Shown piece after piece: positions 1-9,578 of a DNA stretch of 64,000 nucleotides; positions within the stretch are counted from its first letter, which is position 1; every line of letters begins with the position of its first letter. Origin of the DNA: Synechococcus sp. Tobar12-5m-g (GTDB taxonomy: Bacteria > Cyanobacteriota > Cyanobacteriia > PCC-6307 > Cyanobiaceae); NCBI RefSeq assembly GCF_024345415.1, contig NZ_JAGQBB010000001.1:62001-126000 (forward strand), given 5' to 3'. The position numbers and the translations under genes are program-made. Under the pieces are notes generated by a model. That model saw nothing but the letters and a program-made list of their open reading frames with translations. It made no database searches and had not been told where the DNA came from.

Positions 1-3000
1 TGGTGGTTCTCAAGCGACTGGTGGATGCCGAAGCCGATGGCGATCGCATCTATGCGCTGCTCAAGGGGGCAGGCACCGCCAGCGACGGGAAGGCGTTGGG
101 GTTGCTGGCCCCCCGCTCCGAGGGGGAGGTGCTGGCCCTTGAGAGGGCCTACGAATCCAGTGGCATTGACCCCACGACTCTCGAGCTGATCGAGGCCCAC
201 GGTACGGGCATTCCCCTGGGCGATCGCACCGAGATTCGCTCCCTCTCCCAGTTGATCGGGCAACGCCAAGGCACCTTACCCACCTGCGCCGTGGGCTCCG
301 TTAAGTCGATGATTGGCCACTGCATTCCGGCGGCGGGTGCGGCCAGCCTGATCAAAACGGCCCTGGCGCTCTACCACAAGGTGTTGCCCCCCACCCTCTG
401 CGATCAGGTCGACCCCGACCTGGAACTGGAGAAGACTCCCTTTTACCTGAATACAGCCCCCCGCCCCTGGATCCACGGCCAGGGCGACGTGCCCCGTCGG
501 GCCGGGGTGAATGCCTTTGGCTTTGGCGGCATCAATTCCCACCTGGTGTTAGAAGAACATGTGCCCACGGAGCCAACTCTCCCCACTCTGCTGTACCGGG
601 ACTGGCCCAGCGAGGTCATTGTGTTTTCGGGGACAGACTGGGGGGCTGTGGGGGAGTCGATCGCTCGGGTTCAGCAGTATCTGGAACAGCAGCCAACAGT
701 CAGCCTGGCCGATCTGGCCTACACCCTGTCAAAGCATCCTCTGGGGTCCCACCGGCTGAGTCTGGTGGCATCCTCCATCCATCACCTCAAGAATAAGCTA
801 GCCAAGGCCCTCAACTGTCTCAACGAATCCACTCAGGGGAGCAACCACACTGGTATTTACACTGGAGTGATTGATAAGGCCAATCCCGTCGGGGGGACCT
901 GCTTTCTGTTCCCAGGCGAGGGATCTCAGTATCCCGACATGCTGAGCGATCTGTGCCTTTATTTTCCCCAGGTACGGGCCTGGTTTGACTTTCTGGACAA
1001 TACCTTTGCCCATCGCCGCCAGTGCCCCCCCAGCCAGCTGGTTTTTCCACCCCCCACTGGGCTCACGACCCAGGAACGGGCGCTGGTGCAGCAGCAGCTT
1101 TATCACATGGATGTGGCCTCTGAGATTGTCTTTATTGCCAGCATGGCCCTGCATGAGCTGCTCAACGAGTTTCAGGTGCCCTGCGACGCCATGGTGGGCC
1201 ACAGCACAGGAGAAAATACGGCACTGATCGCATCGGGCACCATTCGCCTGGCCGACAAGGCTGAACTGCAAGAGAAGATGCGCCAGCTCAACCAAATCTA
1301 TTTGGATGTTGAGCGGAGCGGTGACATTCCTCAGGGGGCCCTGCTGACAGTGGGGGCCTTCGACCCCAAGCTCCTGTCGCTGCTGCTGGATGAGATGGCC
1401 GGACGGCTGCACCTGGCCATGGACAACTGTCCCAACCAAGTGATTTTGTTTGGCGATGAACCAACTATCGCAGCCGTTGAAGACCGATTGCGGATGGCAG
1501 GGGCAATCTTCCAGCGACTGCCTTTCAACCGGGGATATCACACGCCACTGTTTGAACCAGTGGCCAAAGCTTTTAACACATTTTACAAAAGCCTCGTGCT
1601 TGGCCCTGGCCACACACCCCTTTACAGCTGTGCCGACGTTGCTGCCTTTCCTGAGGATCCCGAGGCGATCGCCGCTCAGGCCACCCAGCAGTGGTCTAGT
1701 CGGGTGCGGTTCCAGGAAACCATCGAACACCTCTACGCCCAGGGCATCAGCGCTTTTGTCGAAGTCGGGCCTAGCAGCAACCTGTCAAGTTTTGTGGGAG
1801 ACATCCTCCAGGGGCGTGCCCATCTGGCCTTGGCAAGCAACAGCCGCCGCCGTCCAGGTCTGGCCCAGCTGATGACCTTGCTGGCCCGGCTCATCACAAG
1901 GCACGACCTTGACCTCACCCTCCTCTACAGCCAGCGGCAGCTCACCGAGCTTGACCTTGCTGTCCCACCTCGGCCCACGGTCCCAAGCCCGGTGCTGACC
2001 TTGACCATGCCCACCATGTCCCTGTCGCCGGGGTTTGCACAAACCCTCCAAGCCCGCCTGGCACAAGCCCATGCCCCAAATCCTTCGCCCCCCCCGATCA
2101 CAACACCGAGCCAGGCAGCTCCCTGGCCAGAAGCTATCGCCCCAGCCACATCACCAGCTCTCAGCTTGCACGGGCGGTCGACTGAAGACCAGGTGGCTAG
2201 ACAGCAGCAGGCTCCTCAGGAATCCCTGTCCCCGGAGACTCACCAGGGCCATCAGCCGTCTCAACCGCCTTTCCCCAGCATGGTCGCCCCGACCATGCCA
2301 CCGCTTGAGGGCGACGGGCTGGGGGCCATTCTGGCTGGCCACTTTGCCTTGATGAACGAGTTTTTGGGCAACCAGGAGCGGGTTTCGATGCGCGCGCAGG
2401 CCGAGCTGGCGTCACTGCCCATTCGCACCCAGACCATCGCCGCACTGGCGATTCCTACCACCGACTCGGCCTGGGCGCTACTAGGAAAGATTGTAGAGCG
2501 GAGTGACGATCGCATTTATTGCGAGCGTTGCTTCACTCTGGAGCACGACCGTTTTTTGATCGATCACACCCTGGGCGGACAGCTTTCGAGCTACCAACCT
2601 GAACTTCACCCCCTGCCAGTGATTCCCTTCACCATGAGCATGGAGATGGTGGCCGAGGCTGCCGTCCTTTTGGTGGGGGATGGTTACACAGTTGCCCAAT
2701 TGTCAGATCTGCGGGGATACCGCTGGCTGTGCCTGGATCAGGACAATCTAACTCTTGGGATTTTGGCCCGCCGTCGGCCCTCCCCCGCCACGGCTCCCCA
2801 GGTGCAGGTCCAGATTTTCCAGCTCGGGGCCGACTCGCAGCTTCCCCGTCAGTTGGTGTTTGAGGGTCTGGTGGACCTGGCGAGTGAGCCCCTGGCGGCA
2901 CCTTCACCCCTGCCCTTTGCCCTTAGCCAATCTGCCCCTTCCCGCTGGGACGATGCCGATCTCTACCAGACCGGCATGTTCCACGGGCCTCGCTTCCAGG

Positions 3001-4133
3001 GGGTGACCCACCTGCGCCGCTGGGGGGCCGAGGGCATCGAGGCCGACCTGCAAACCATCGCCACCAACGATTTCTTTGGCACCACTCCCGAGTCCAGCTT
3101 TCTCATCGATGCTGGGCTGTTGGATGCCGCTGGGCAACTGGTCGGCTACTGGGTGTCAGAACAGTTTGGCACCGATTTCAACGTGTTTCCCTTTCAGGTG
3201 GCGCGCTTTCATCAGTACGAGCCACCCTTGCCGCCGGGCTCCCAGGTGCTTTGTCGAGGGTTGATGCGCTTTGTCAGCGATCGACAGACCGAGGCAAGCT
3301 TTGACTTTTTCGACGTCAACCAACGGCTGATCGCCCGCTTGGAGGGTTGGCAAGACCGCTACTTCAGCATTCCCCACGCCTACTACCAGTGCCGCCTTCA
3401 TCCCCAGTCGGCTTTTCTCTCCTACCCCTGGGCGATCGCCGAACCCTTGGTTCTGCGCCGCATCGATCCCTTCCCTGAAGGATTCTTTGAAGATTCCTGG
3501 GGGATCTGGCAGCGGGTACTGGCCCACCTCAGCCTGTCCGAGCCGGAGCGTGAGCGCTGGTACTCCTTCCCTGCCAAGGGCCAGCGCCGCACGGAGTGGC
3601 TGCTGGGGCGCATTGCCGCCAAGGATGCGGTGAGACAATGGGCGTGGGATAACCTTGGCTTGACCCTAGCCCCAGTAGATATCAGCATTGTGGCCACTGC
3701 CACAGGCAAACCCATGATCGAATGTGCCCGCCTGGCCCAGATCACGGCGCTGCCCGATCTTTCCATCAGCCACAGCCAGGGCTACACCGTGGCGGCTTTG
3801 GCCACCCCCGGTATGCAGATTGGCGTCGATCTGCAGAAGCTCTCCCAGAATCATGCCGACGACTTGCTGTTAGCCGCCTTTGGCCCGGCAGAGCAATCAT
3901 GGCTGCAAACCGGGGGAACACAGGTTGGCGTATCCCTTTGGTGCGCCAAAGAGGCCGCAGCCAAGGCTGTGGGCCTTGGCTTGGGTGGGGACCCCCGGAA
4001 GTGGAAAATCACCAACTGTTCCCCCGACGTCCAACGGGTTGAGGTTACTTTTGAAACCCAAACCCTTCAGGTCAGCCTGAAACAGCAGGCCGACGAAATT
4101 TTGGCCGTCTGTCAGCGGCCTGTCATCCGGTGA
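1..4133 (+). CDS. Iterative-type polyketide synthase, C-terminal part (KS-AT-DH-PPTase); 5' end outside window
   Basis: Builds a polyketide or fatty-acyl chain on a carrier protein. The reading frame is open from the first bases, so the N-terminus and the KS active-site Cys lie upstream. Numbering the visible part from the codon at base 3, the KS shows EAHGTG (His about 66) and KSMIGH (Lys101, His106). The acyltransferase shows PGEGSQ near 300, the GHSTGE nucleophile (Ser401) and YHTP near 512. A Pro/Ser/Gln-rich linker follows (about 640-780). A hot-dog dehydratase has DHTLGG (His855) and LLDAAGQ (Asp1041). The C-terminus is a phosphopantetheinyl transferase with GVDL (Asp1276) and WCAKEA (Trp1313, Lys1316, Glu1317). 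The order resembles enediyne or PUFA-type synthases, but I see no ketoreductase or carrier domain between AT and DH. The carrier is the next gene, 55 bp downstream. Confidence 0.9.
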   Translation, partial: VVLKRLVDAEADGDRIYALLKGAGTASDGKALGLLAPRSEGEVLALERAYESSGIDPTTLELIEAHGTGIPLGDRTEIRSLSQLIGQRQGTLPTCAVGSVKSMIGHCIPAAGAASLIKTALALYHKVLPPTLCDQVDPDLELEKTPFYLNTAPRPWIHGQGDVPRRAGVNAFGFGGINSHLVLEEHVPTEPTLPTLLYRDWPSEVIVFSGTDWGAVGESIARVQQYLEQQPTVSLADLAYTLSKHPLGSHRLSLVASSIHHLKNKLAKALNCLNESTQGSNHTGIYTGVIDKANPVGGTCFLFPGEGSQYPDMLSDLCLYFPQVRAWFDFLDNTFAHRRQCPPSQLVFPPPTGLTTQERALVQQQLYHMDVASEIVFIASMALHELLNEFQVPCDAMVGHSTGENTALIASGTIRLADKAELQEKMRQLNQIYLDVERSGDIPQGALLTVGAFDPKLLSLLLDEMAGRLHLAMDNCPNQVILFGDEPTIAAVEDRLRMAGAIFQRLPFNRGYHTPLFEPVAKAFNTFYKSLVLGPGHTPLYSCADVAAFPEDPEAIAAQATQQWSSRVRFQETIEHLYAQGISAFVEVGPSSNLSSFVGDILQGRAHLALASNSRRRPGLAQLMTLLARLITRHDLDLTLLYSQRQLTELDLAVPPRPTVPSPVLTLTMPTMSLSPGFAQTLQARLAQAHAPNPSPPPITTPSQAAPWPEAIAPATSPALSLHGRSTEDQVARQQQAPQESLSPETHQGHQPSQPPFPSMVAPTMPPLEGDGLGAILAGHFALMNEFLGNQERVSMRAQAELASLPIRTQTIAALAIPTTDSAWALLGKIVERSDDRIYCERCFTLEHDRFLIDHTLGGQLSSYQPELHPLPVIPFTMSMEMVAEAAVLLVGDGYTVAQLSDLRGYRWLCLDQDNLTLGILARRRPSPATAPQVQVQIFQLGADSQLPRQLVFEGLVDLASEPLAAPSPLPFALSQSAPSRWDDADLYQTGMFHGPRFQGVTHLRRWGAEGIEADLQTIATNDFFGTTPESSFLIDAGLLDAAGQLVGYWVSEQFGTDFNVFPFQVARFHQYEPPLPPGSQVLCRGLMRFVSDRQTEASFDFFDVNQRLIARLEGWQDRYFSIPHAYYQCRLHPQSAFLSYPWAIAEPLVLRRIDPFPEGFFEDSWGIWQRVLAHLSLSEPERERWYSFPAKGQRRTEWLLGRIAAKDAVRQWAWDNLGLTLAPVDISIVATATGKPMIECARLAQITALPDLSISHSQGYTVAALATPGMQIGVDLQKLSQNHADDLLLAAFGPAEQSWLQTGGTQVGVSLWCAKEAAAKAVGLGLGGDPRKWKITNCSPDVQRVEVTFETQTLQVSLKQQADEILAVCQRPVIR

Positions 4134-4188
4134 CGATTGTCGCTGCCCCTCGCTTTGTCTGTTCATTTCACCAAGGAGATTAAGTTCA

Positions 4189-4503
4189 ATGACCACGACC
4201 CCACTTTCCTACAGCCCCGAAGAATTGAGTGCCCAGGTAATCGCCGTGCTCAACGAGCTCACCATGGACTGGGAACTTGATCTGGAGGAAGACATCGGCC
4301 CAAGCACCCGTCTGATTGACGACCTTGCCTTTGAGTCCATCGACATTGTGCGGTTTGTCGTGGCGCTGGAGCAGCATTTCAACTGCAAAGGTTTGCCCTT
4401 TGAAAAACTGTTTATGCGTGATGGGGACTACGTTGATGAACTACGGGTCAATGAAGTCGTTGAATTTTTAAATGAATCTCTACCCACCGCTCATTCATCC
4501 TAA
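4189..4503 (+). CDS. Discrete acyl carrier protein
   Basis: A 104-residue protein with the carrier-protein fold pattern. An acidic N-terminal helix leads to LAFESIDIVRF, where Ser50 is the expected phosphopantetheine attachment site; the motif is F-E-S rather than the common D-S-L. A strong ribosome-binding site (AAGGAG, 4173-4178) precedes the ATG by about ten bases. It lies between a PKS that carries its own phosphopantetheinyl transferase and an alkaline-phosphatase-superfamily enzyme. The likely inference is that the PKS activates this carrier and elongates chains on it. It could instead load the downstream condensation-type enzyme. Confidence 0.85.
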   Translation: MTTTPLSYSPEELSAQVIAVLNELTMDWELDLEEDIGPSTRLIDDLAFESIDIVRFVVALEQHFNCKGLPFEKLFMRDGDYVDELRVNEVVEFLNESLPTAHSS

Positions 4504-4518
4504 ACCACTGAGATCACC

Positions 4519-6120
4519 ATGAAGAAGCTATTAATGATCGGCCTTGATGGGGCTACCTACGCCTTGCTCAAGCCACTGATTGCAGACGGATACATGCCCT
4601 TTTTGGGGAAAGTCATGGCGGAGGGCGCCTACGGAGAACTAATGTCCACGCCCAACCCCCTAACTCCGCCGGGCTGGATCTCCACCGTCACCGGTTGTAG
4701 CCCCGATGTCCACGGTATCTACGACTTTCTACGGCCCGAGTCGACTGAAGCTGGCGTTTTCTTAAAAGTCAACGACTCCCGCGACATCCTCTGTGACACC
4801 GTGTGGACCCTGGCCAGCCGCCAGGGTAAGCGGGTGACGACGCTGAATTTCTACGGCATGTCCCCCCCCGTGGAGGTGGACGGGTACCTGATTTCCGGGT
4901 TTATTCCCTGGCGTCACCTGCGCAGCGCCACCTTTCCCGAATCCCTCTTCGACACTGTCAAAAGTCTGCCCAACGTAGACATTAAAAAGTTGGGCATGGA
5001 TATTGGTGAAGAAAAGAAATGCATCCAGGGCCTACCTGAAGAAGAATACGAGGACTGGATCCATCTCCAATCCGAGCGGGATGCTGCCTGGACAGAGCTG
5101 CTCAGCCATCTAATGGAACATGACCCGACGGACCTAACCGCCATTGTCTATGACGGCACCGACAAGATTCAGCACCTGTTCTGGCGCTACCTCGATCCGT
5201 CACTGGTGGAGGAGACAACCGCCATCCCGTGGGACACCCACATTCGCGAACTATGCCTCAACTCCTACCGACAGATCGATCAGAGCATTGAGAGATTGGT
5301 AGCCATTTCAGGGCCTGACACTCACTTGGTGATTACCTCTGACCACGGGTTTGGGCCTACCCACGAAGTTGTCTATGTCAACGAATGGCTCGCTCGCAAC
5401 GGCTACCTCAGCTGGACTGCTCAGACCATTGTTGATAACACCAGCAAGCTGACGGCGGATCGCATCAAAGATCACACCTTGATGATCGACTGGGAGCACA
5501 CTCTTGCCTACTCGCTGACCCCCAGCAGCAATGCGATCTACGTGAAGCAGGCCAAGGACGGGACTCAGGGAGTGTCACCGGAGGAGTACCCAGATTTTTG
5601 CCGTACCCTCCAACAAAAGCTCCTGGACTACCGGCACCCCATCGATGGTGGGCAGGTCTTTGCCAAGGCCGATCTGAACGAGAATCGCCTGGCTGGCAAG
5701 CCCAGCCTTGAGCATGCCCCCGACATCACCCTGGGACTGCGGGACGGGGGATTTGTCTCGATCTTGCGATCGGCTGAGGTGGTCAAAACCAGGGACAAGG
5801 TCGATGGCACTCATCGACCCAACGGTGTTTTTATCGCCTGGGGTCCCGACATTGCCTCGGGCAAGCACCTCGAGCCCCTGTCTATTTTAGACGTAACACC
5901 CATGCTACTCCATCTGATGGGGTTAGAGATCCCTAAGGAGATTGAGGGGCGAGTTCCGGTGGAGGCGCTCAAGGCAGAGGCGCTCAGCGCCAACCCGGTT
6001 AAGATATCTGAGATGGTGCAACCTGCGAAGCCAAAAGCCGCAGCCGATCGCCCAGAGATCTCAGAGGACGAAAAGGATGCGCTCATGGCTCAACTGAAAC
6101 TCTTGGGCTATATGGACTAG
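4519..6120 (+). CDS. Alkaline-phosphatase-superfamily phosphodiesterase/nucleotide pyrophosphatase-like enzyme
   Basis: A 533-residue protein of the type I phosphodiesterase/nucleotide pyrophosphatase group (PF01663-like). The N-terminal GLDG gives the first metal Asp (Asp10). The motif NPLTPPGW holds the probable nucleophile Thr49, and SDHGFGP gives a metal Asp/His pair (Asp275, His276). DGTHRPNG near 430 supplies the last metal His (His432). No signal peptide is visible, so it is probably cytoplasmic. It starts 15 bp after the carrier-protein stop, so co-transcription is likely. The family hydrolyses or transfers phosphate or sulfate esters. The substrate here is unknown; a phosphorylated product or the phosphopantetheine linkage of the carrier are possible but untested. 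Confidence 0.85.
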   Translation: MKKLLMIGLDGATYALLKPLIADGYMPFLGKVMAEGAYGELMSTPNPLTPPGWISTVTGCSPDVHGIYDFLRPESTEAGVFLKVNDSRDILCDTVWTLASRQGKRVTTLNFYGMSPPVEVDGYLISGFIPWRHLRSATFPESLFDTVKSLPNVDIKKLGMDIGEEKKCIQGLPEEEYEDWIHLQSERDAAWTELLSHLMEHDPTDLTAIVYDGTDKIQHLFWRYLDPSLVEETTAIPWDTHIRELCLNSYRQIDQSIERLVAISGPDTHLVITSDHGFGPTHEVVYVNEWLARNGYLSWTAQTIVDNTSKLTADRIKDHTLMIDWEHTLAYSLTPSSNAIYVKQAKDGTQGVSPEEYPDFCRTLQQKLLDYRHPIDGGQVFAKADLNENRLAGKPSLEHAPDITLGLRDGGFVSILRSAEVVKTRDKVDGTHRPNGVFIAWGPDIASGKHLEPLSILDVTPMLLHLMGLEIPKEIEGRVPVEALKAEALSANPVKISEMVQPAKPKAAADRPEISEDEKDALMAQLKLLGYMD

Positions 6121-6130
6121 TCCCAGCTTC

Positions 6131-7087
6131 ATGAACTCTACTCACAATACAATGAACTCTACAACAACACCTTATCGGGTGGAATCGCTGTTTGACACCA
6201 TTGGTGCGGTGGTCACCCCGGATGGTGACGGTGGGCTTTTGAACCTGAGCCGCGACGCGGTCCTATCTCTACTCAAGAAGCACGGGGCGCTGTTGTTTCG
6301 GGGCTTTGCCCCCGAACTGGAAGCCTACCAAGCTTTTAGTGATCTCTTTTGTGCAGAGTTTATTACCTACATGGGGGGCGGTTACCAGCGACAGGTGATC
6401 AACACAGAAGGCGACCAGACGATCCTGTCAGTCAACTACTATCTTGGCCAGCAGCATCAGCGCACCTTTGGTCTACCCCTTCACGGTGAAATGTACTACA
6501 TTGATCACCGACCAGACGTCATGTTTTTTTATTGTGTGCACCCCGCCAGCCGGGATGGGGAAACAACTGTTGCTGATGGAGCCCTGCTATACCAAGCCCT
6601 CAGCCCCAAGACCCAGGACTGCTTTAATCGGCAACGACTCAAGTACATACGCTCCTACCAACGTGAAGACTGGCAGGCCCGGTTTCTGACTGAAGACATG
6701 GCTGTTGTACAGCAGTTCTGCCACGACAATGGCCTAAGCATTACACAACATGGCGATGACTCGATTGACACCGAATACGTTTCCCCTGGGGTGATGCATC
6801 CTCCCCGGAGCGATCGCCCAGTGTTTATCAACAATCTGCTGCCGGTGATTTGGCAGGAGGAAAACGGCAGTACCAACAACATCGTGCGTTGGGAAGATGG
6901 CTCTCAAATTTCCGCTGATATCATTGAGGAGACCAAGGCGGCGGCTGATCGATGTACTCGTCTAGTGGCCTGGCAACCCTTGGAGATCCTGATGGTAGAC
7001 AACACCCGTGTACTCCACGGCAGAAAGGCATTTGAGGACAATCATCGAGAGATCTACACCCGTATGGGACGTTCGATTCTCTGGTAA
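6131..7087 (+). CDS. TauD/clavaminate-synthase-like Fe(II)/2-oxoglutarate oxygenase
   Basis: A 318-residue non-haem iron oxygenase. The iron ligands are read as His118 and Glu120 in LPLHGEMYY and His296 in TRVLHGRKAF. A distal Arg in YTRMGRS would bind 2-oxoglutarate. The H-x-E form with a following PASRDGET segment is typical of the clavaminate-synthase-like branch that hydroxylates or desaturates carrier-bound or free amino-acid-like substrates. It begins 10 bp after the phosphodiesterase, consistent with one transcript. A second ATG at 6152 is an alternative start. Inferred role: oxidative tailoring of the PKS product. Confidence 0.87.
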   Translation: MNSTHNTMNSTTTPYRVESLFDTIGAVVTPDGDGGLLNLSRDAVLSLLKKHGALLFRGFAPELEAYQAFSDLFCAEFITYMGGGYQRQVINTEGDQTILSVNYYLGQQHQRTFGLPLHGEMYYIDHRPDVMFFYCVHPASRDGETTVADGALLYQALSPKTQDCFNRQRLKYIRSYQREDWQARFLTEDMAVVQQFCHDNGLSITQHGDDSIDTEYVSPGVMHPPRSDRPVFINNLLPVIWQEENGSTNNIVRWEDGSQISADIIEETKAAADRCTRLVAWQPLEILMVDNTRVLHGRKAFEDNHREIYTRMGRSILW

Positions 7088-7153
7088 GCGATCGCCCCCT
7101 AGCCTTTGACAGAGAATGAGCTGTTACCGAGTAGAACAATGCGAAGACGGGGA

Positions 7154-8053
7154 ATGTTGATGCGAAGGTTCATGCGCAGAGCACTGCTCTCGGATGAACG
7201 GCAGTTGCAGCACCAGGGGTTGCAGCGGAAGTATCTGTTGCATACCCCAGCGACCTACCGGCCAGAACATCCTCTGCCCCTAGTAATTGGTCTCCACGGA
7301 GGCTACACCAGCCCCAGCCGCTTTGCCCTGACAACTGGCTTCAACGATCTGGCCGATTCCGAAGCGTTTCTGGTGGCTTACCCAGAGGGCTTTGATCGCC
7401 ATTGGAACGACGGTCGCCCTGGCGTCAACACTGACATCGATGACGTGGGTTTCATTGCCGCCCTGATCGACGACATCCAAAGGCATCGAGCGGTGGATAC
7501 CAAACGGGTCTATGCGGTCGGCATCTCCAACGGGGGCTACATGGTCCAACGCCTGGCGTCTGAGCTACCCCATACCTTTGCCGCCTTTGCAACCGTAGCC
7601 GCCGCTCTGCCTGTGCCTCTGCGGGTGAAGATGCAGACCAATACGCCAGTTTCCTTGCTGATGATCAACAGTCGGCGGGATAGGTTTGTCCCTTTTCAGG
7701 GCGGGGTGTCCCGTCGAGGTAAGGGTGGCGAAATCCTGTCAATTCCCGACACCTTTGAGTTTTGGAGGCAAAAGGGCAACTGCCAAACGGAATCAGCCTG
7801 GGATATTACCTCTTCGGCCCACTTCCTTGGGGGGCAGACTGGCGAGATCGAGGTCACCCGCTATGTCAATCCGGAAGGTGGGGCGGAGGTGGTGCTAATC
7901 GTTTTAGCCAATGGGGGACACACCTGGCCGGGCGGGGTTCAACAACCCCAGTGGCTGGTGGGGGAAACCTCTCAGGACATCGATGCCAGCCAGCTGATTT
8001 GGGCGTTTTTTCAGGGTCACCGCCTCCTCGCCACCACCAATGCGCATGGATGA
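7154..8053 (+). CDS. PHB-depolymerase/LpqC-type esterase
   Basis: An alpha/beta-hydrolase of the polyhydroxybutyrate-depolymerase or feruloyl-esterase-like group. Visible elements are the oxyanion segment VIGLHGGY, the nucleophile elbow GISNGG (Ser125 from this start), SRRDRFVPF with the catalytic Asp, and NGGHTWPGG with the His. The ATG at 7154 was chosen because GGGGA lies just upstream. The frame is also open from a TTG at 7106 and an ATG at 7139. A cluster of Arg at the N-terminus could be a weak export signal, but no clear hydrophobic core follows. It may act as a releasing or ester-cleaving enzyme for the pathway. Confidence 0.82.
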   Translation: MLMRRFMRRALLSDERQLQHQGLQRKYLLHTPATYRPEHPLPLVIGLHGGYTSPSRFALTTGFNDLADSEAFLVAYPEGFDRHWNDGRPGVNTDIDDVGFIAALIDDIQRHRAVDTKRVYAVGISNGGYMVQRLASELPHTFAAFATVAAALPVPLRVKMQTNTPVSLLMINSRRDRFVPFQGGVSRRGKGGEILSIPDTFEFWRQKGNCQTESAWDITSSAHFLGGQTGEIEVTRYVNPEGGAEVVLIVLANGGHTWPGGVQQPQWLVGETSQDIDASQLIWAFFQGHRLLATTNAHG

Positions 8054-9578
8054 AGCTCTCAACCCAATTTCCTTTGAGTTTTTCCATCGGTTTCTCCTCT
8101 ATCAGGCCAGCTTCAATACCTCCTTCACCCTGGAGCTGGGGGCAATTCTTGAGCCGGCTCTTTGCGAGTCGGCACTGGGGCTGGTCATGGAGCGTCACCC
8201 GATTCTGCGATCGCGTGTGGCGATCGACTTGGAGTCTCCCGAACGCTACTTCTGGCAGCCTCTCCCCATCTCCGCTCCGCTCCCCCTGACGTGGTGTCCC
8301 CTAGACGGCGACGACGCTGATCTCCCCTCCGCTTTTGGCCGCCTTGAAAGCGATCACCAAAATCGTACCCTTCCACTCGATCGATCTGCGCCGTTTCATC
8401 TGTTCATCATGCCGTGGAGACAACGGCTCACCCATGTGCAGCTGGTGGCCTCCCACACCGCCCTGGACGGCAAAAGCTCAGTCATTTTTCTGAGAGATTT
8501 CCTGAAGTTTTACTTGGCGTTGCAGCAGGGGCAATCGCCACAAGTCACCCCTACTCCGCTTGGCGGTGACTGGAGTCGACTTTTTGCAATCACCGTGAAC
8601 GCCACAGCTAAGGAGAATCTCGATCGCGACATTCTTGCCGATCAGCAAACCCCACCCGATACCGCCAAAGACGATGATTTTCAGCCACTGGGCTGGTCCC
8701 ACCTCAAGGCCACCCTGGCCCGAGCCAAACCTCAGCGGTCCCCCGGCCAGGAGCTCGTTCCCTTTCCCCGGGCCCGGCTGACCAGCGGAGCAGACCTGGC
8801 CAAAGGGTTGCGCGGCACCGTGAACACCCTGGCCCACCGACTGTCCAAAGCCCAGACGAGGGCTCTCCGCCAGCGCCTGGAAGACCTGGCGTTGCAGTCG
8901 GCTGAAAGGGGCAGACCGTCACTCAATGAGCTGTTGTCGGCCCTCTATCTTCAGTGCCAACTAGCCATGGCCCGTCAGGCAGGCGAATCAGTGGCGATCG
9001 CCCATCTGGGCATGGCCGTCGACCTTCGTCCACTCTGTGCCGACAAGCACCTGCGGGACTCCATTCAAGACCTGTTTTTCCCCGTGGTGATGACAATTGA
9101 TGTGGCGGAGGCGAGCTGCATGGGGTTAGGCGGGCTGGTCCACGCCATCCAGAAGAAAAAGACAGAACTGTTGGCGGCAATGCCTGGACCCTACCTTGAG
9201 AAAGTGTGGCAGAAATACAGGCTGGGAGACCGTGTGAAGGGCGATCGGTGGCTGGATTTTCTGGCCACTACCACTCAGATCTTTCACCCTCAATCCGCCA
9301 AGGTGGTGCGGGTTAGCTACATGGGGATTACAGATAAGCACTTTTCTGGCCTGCCAGCATTGAAGATTCAATCAGCTCAGTTAAATAGTGCCAATGTGGG
9401 CTTCCCGGTACCCAGCCTGCTGCTCTACCTGTTTCAGCAGCAGCTCTATCTGTCCTTTACCTATGTTGATGCCTATACCGACTCTGATCAGCGCCACCAG
9501 CTCTGGCAGTTGTTTCTCCAGGGGCTGGCTGAATTGAGTCCAGCAGACGCTGTCTACCCCAATAGTGAAAATGCCTAA
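8040..9578 (+). CDS. Stand-alone condensation-domain acyltransferase
   Basis: A 512-residue protein of the condensation/acyltransferase fold (NRPS C-domain, PapA5 and WS/DGAT relatives). The N-terminal MERHPILRSRV segment is typical of such domains. The active-site motif is SHTALDG: His139 and Asp143-Gly144 are kept, but the first His of the usual HHxxxDG is Ser138. The latter half has ordinary condensation-domain length, with no adenylation or carrier domain attached. It overlaps the preceding esterase by 14 bp, indicating tight coupling. Such enzymes form ester or amide bonds using a carrier-bound acyl donor, so the carrier protein at 4.2 kb is a candidate donor. Substrate unknown. Confidence 0.78.
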   Translation: MRMDEALNPISFEFFHRFLLYQASFNTSFTLELGAILEPALCESALGLVMERHPILRSRVAIDLESPERYFWQPLPISAPLPLTWCPLDGDDADLPSAFGRLESDHQNRTLPLDRSAPFHLFIMPWRQRLTHVQLVASHTALDGKSSVIFLRDFLKFYLALQQGQSPQVTPTPLGGDWSRLFAITVNATAKENLDRDILADQQTPPDTAKDDDFQPLGWSHLKATLARAKPQRSPGQELVPFPRARLTSGADLAKGLRGTVNTLAHRLSKAQTRALRQRLEDLALQSAERGRPSLNELLSALYLQCQLAMARQAGESVAIAHLGMAVDLRPLCADKHLRDSIQDLFFPVVMTIDVAEASCMGLGGLVHAIQKKKTELLAAMPGPYLEKVWQKYRLGDRVKGDRWLDFLATTTQIFHPQSAKVVRVSYMGITDKHFSGLPALKIQSAQLNSANVGFPVPSLLLYLFQQQLYLSFTYVDAYTDSDQRHQLWQLFLQGLAELSPADAVYPNSENA

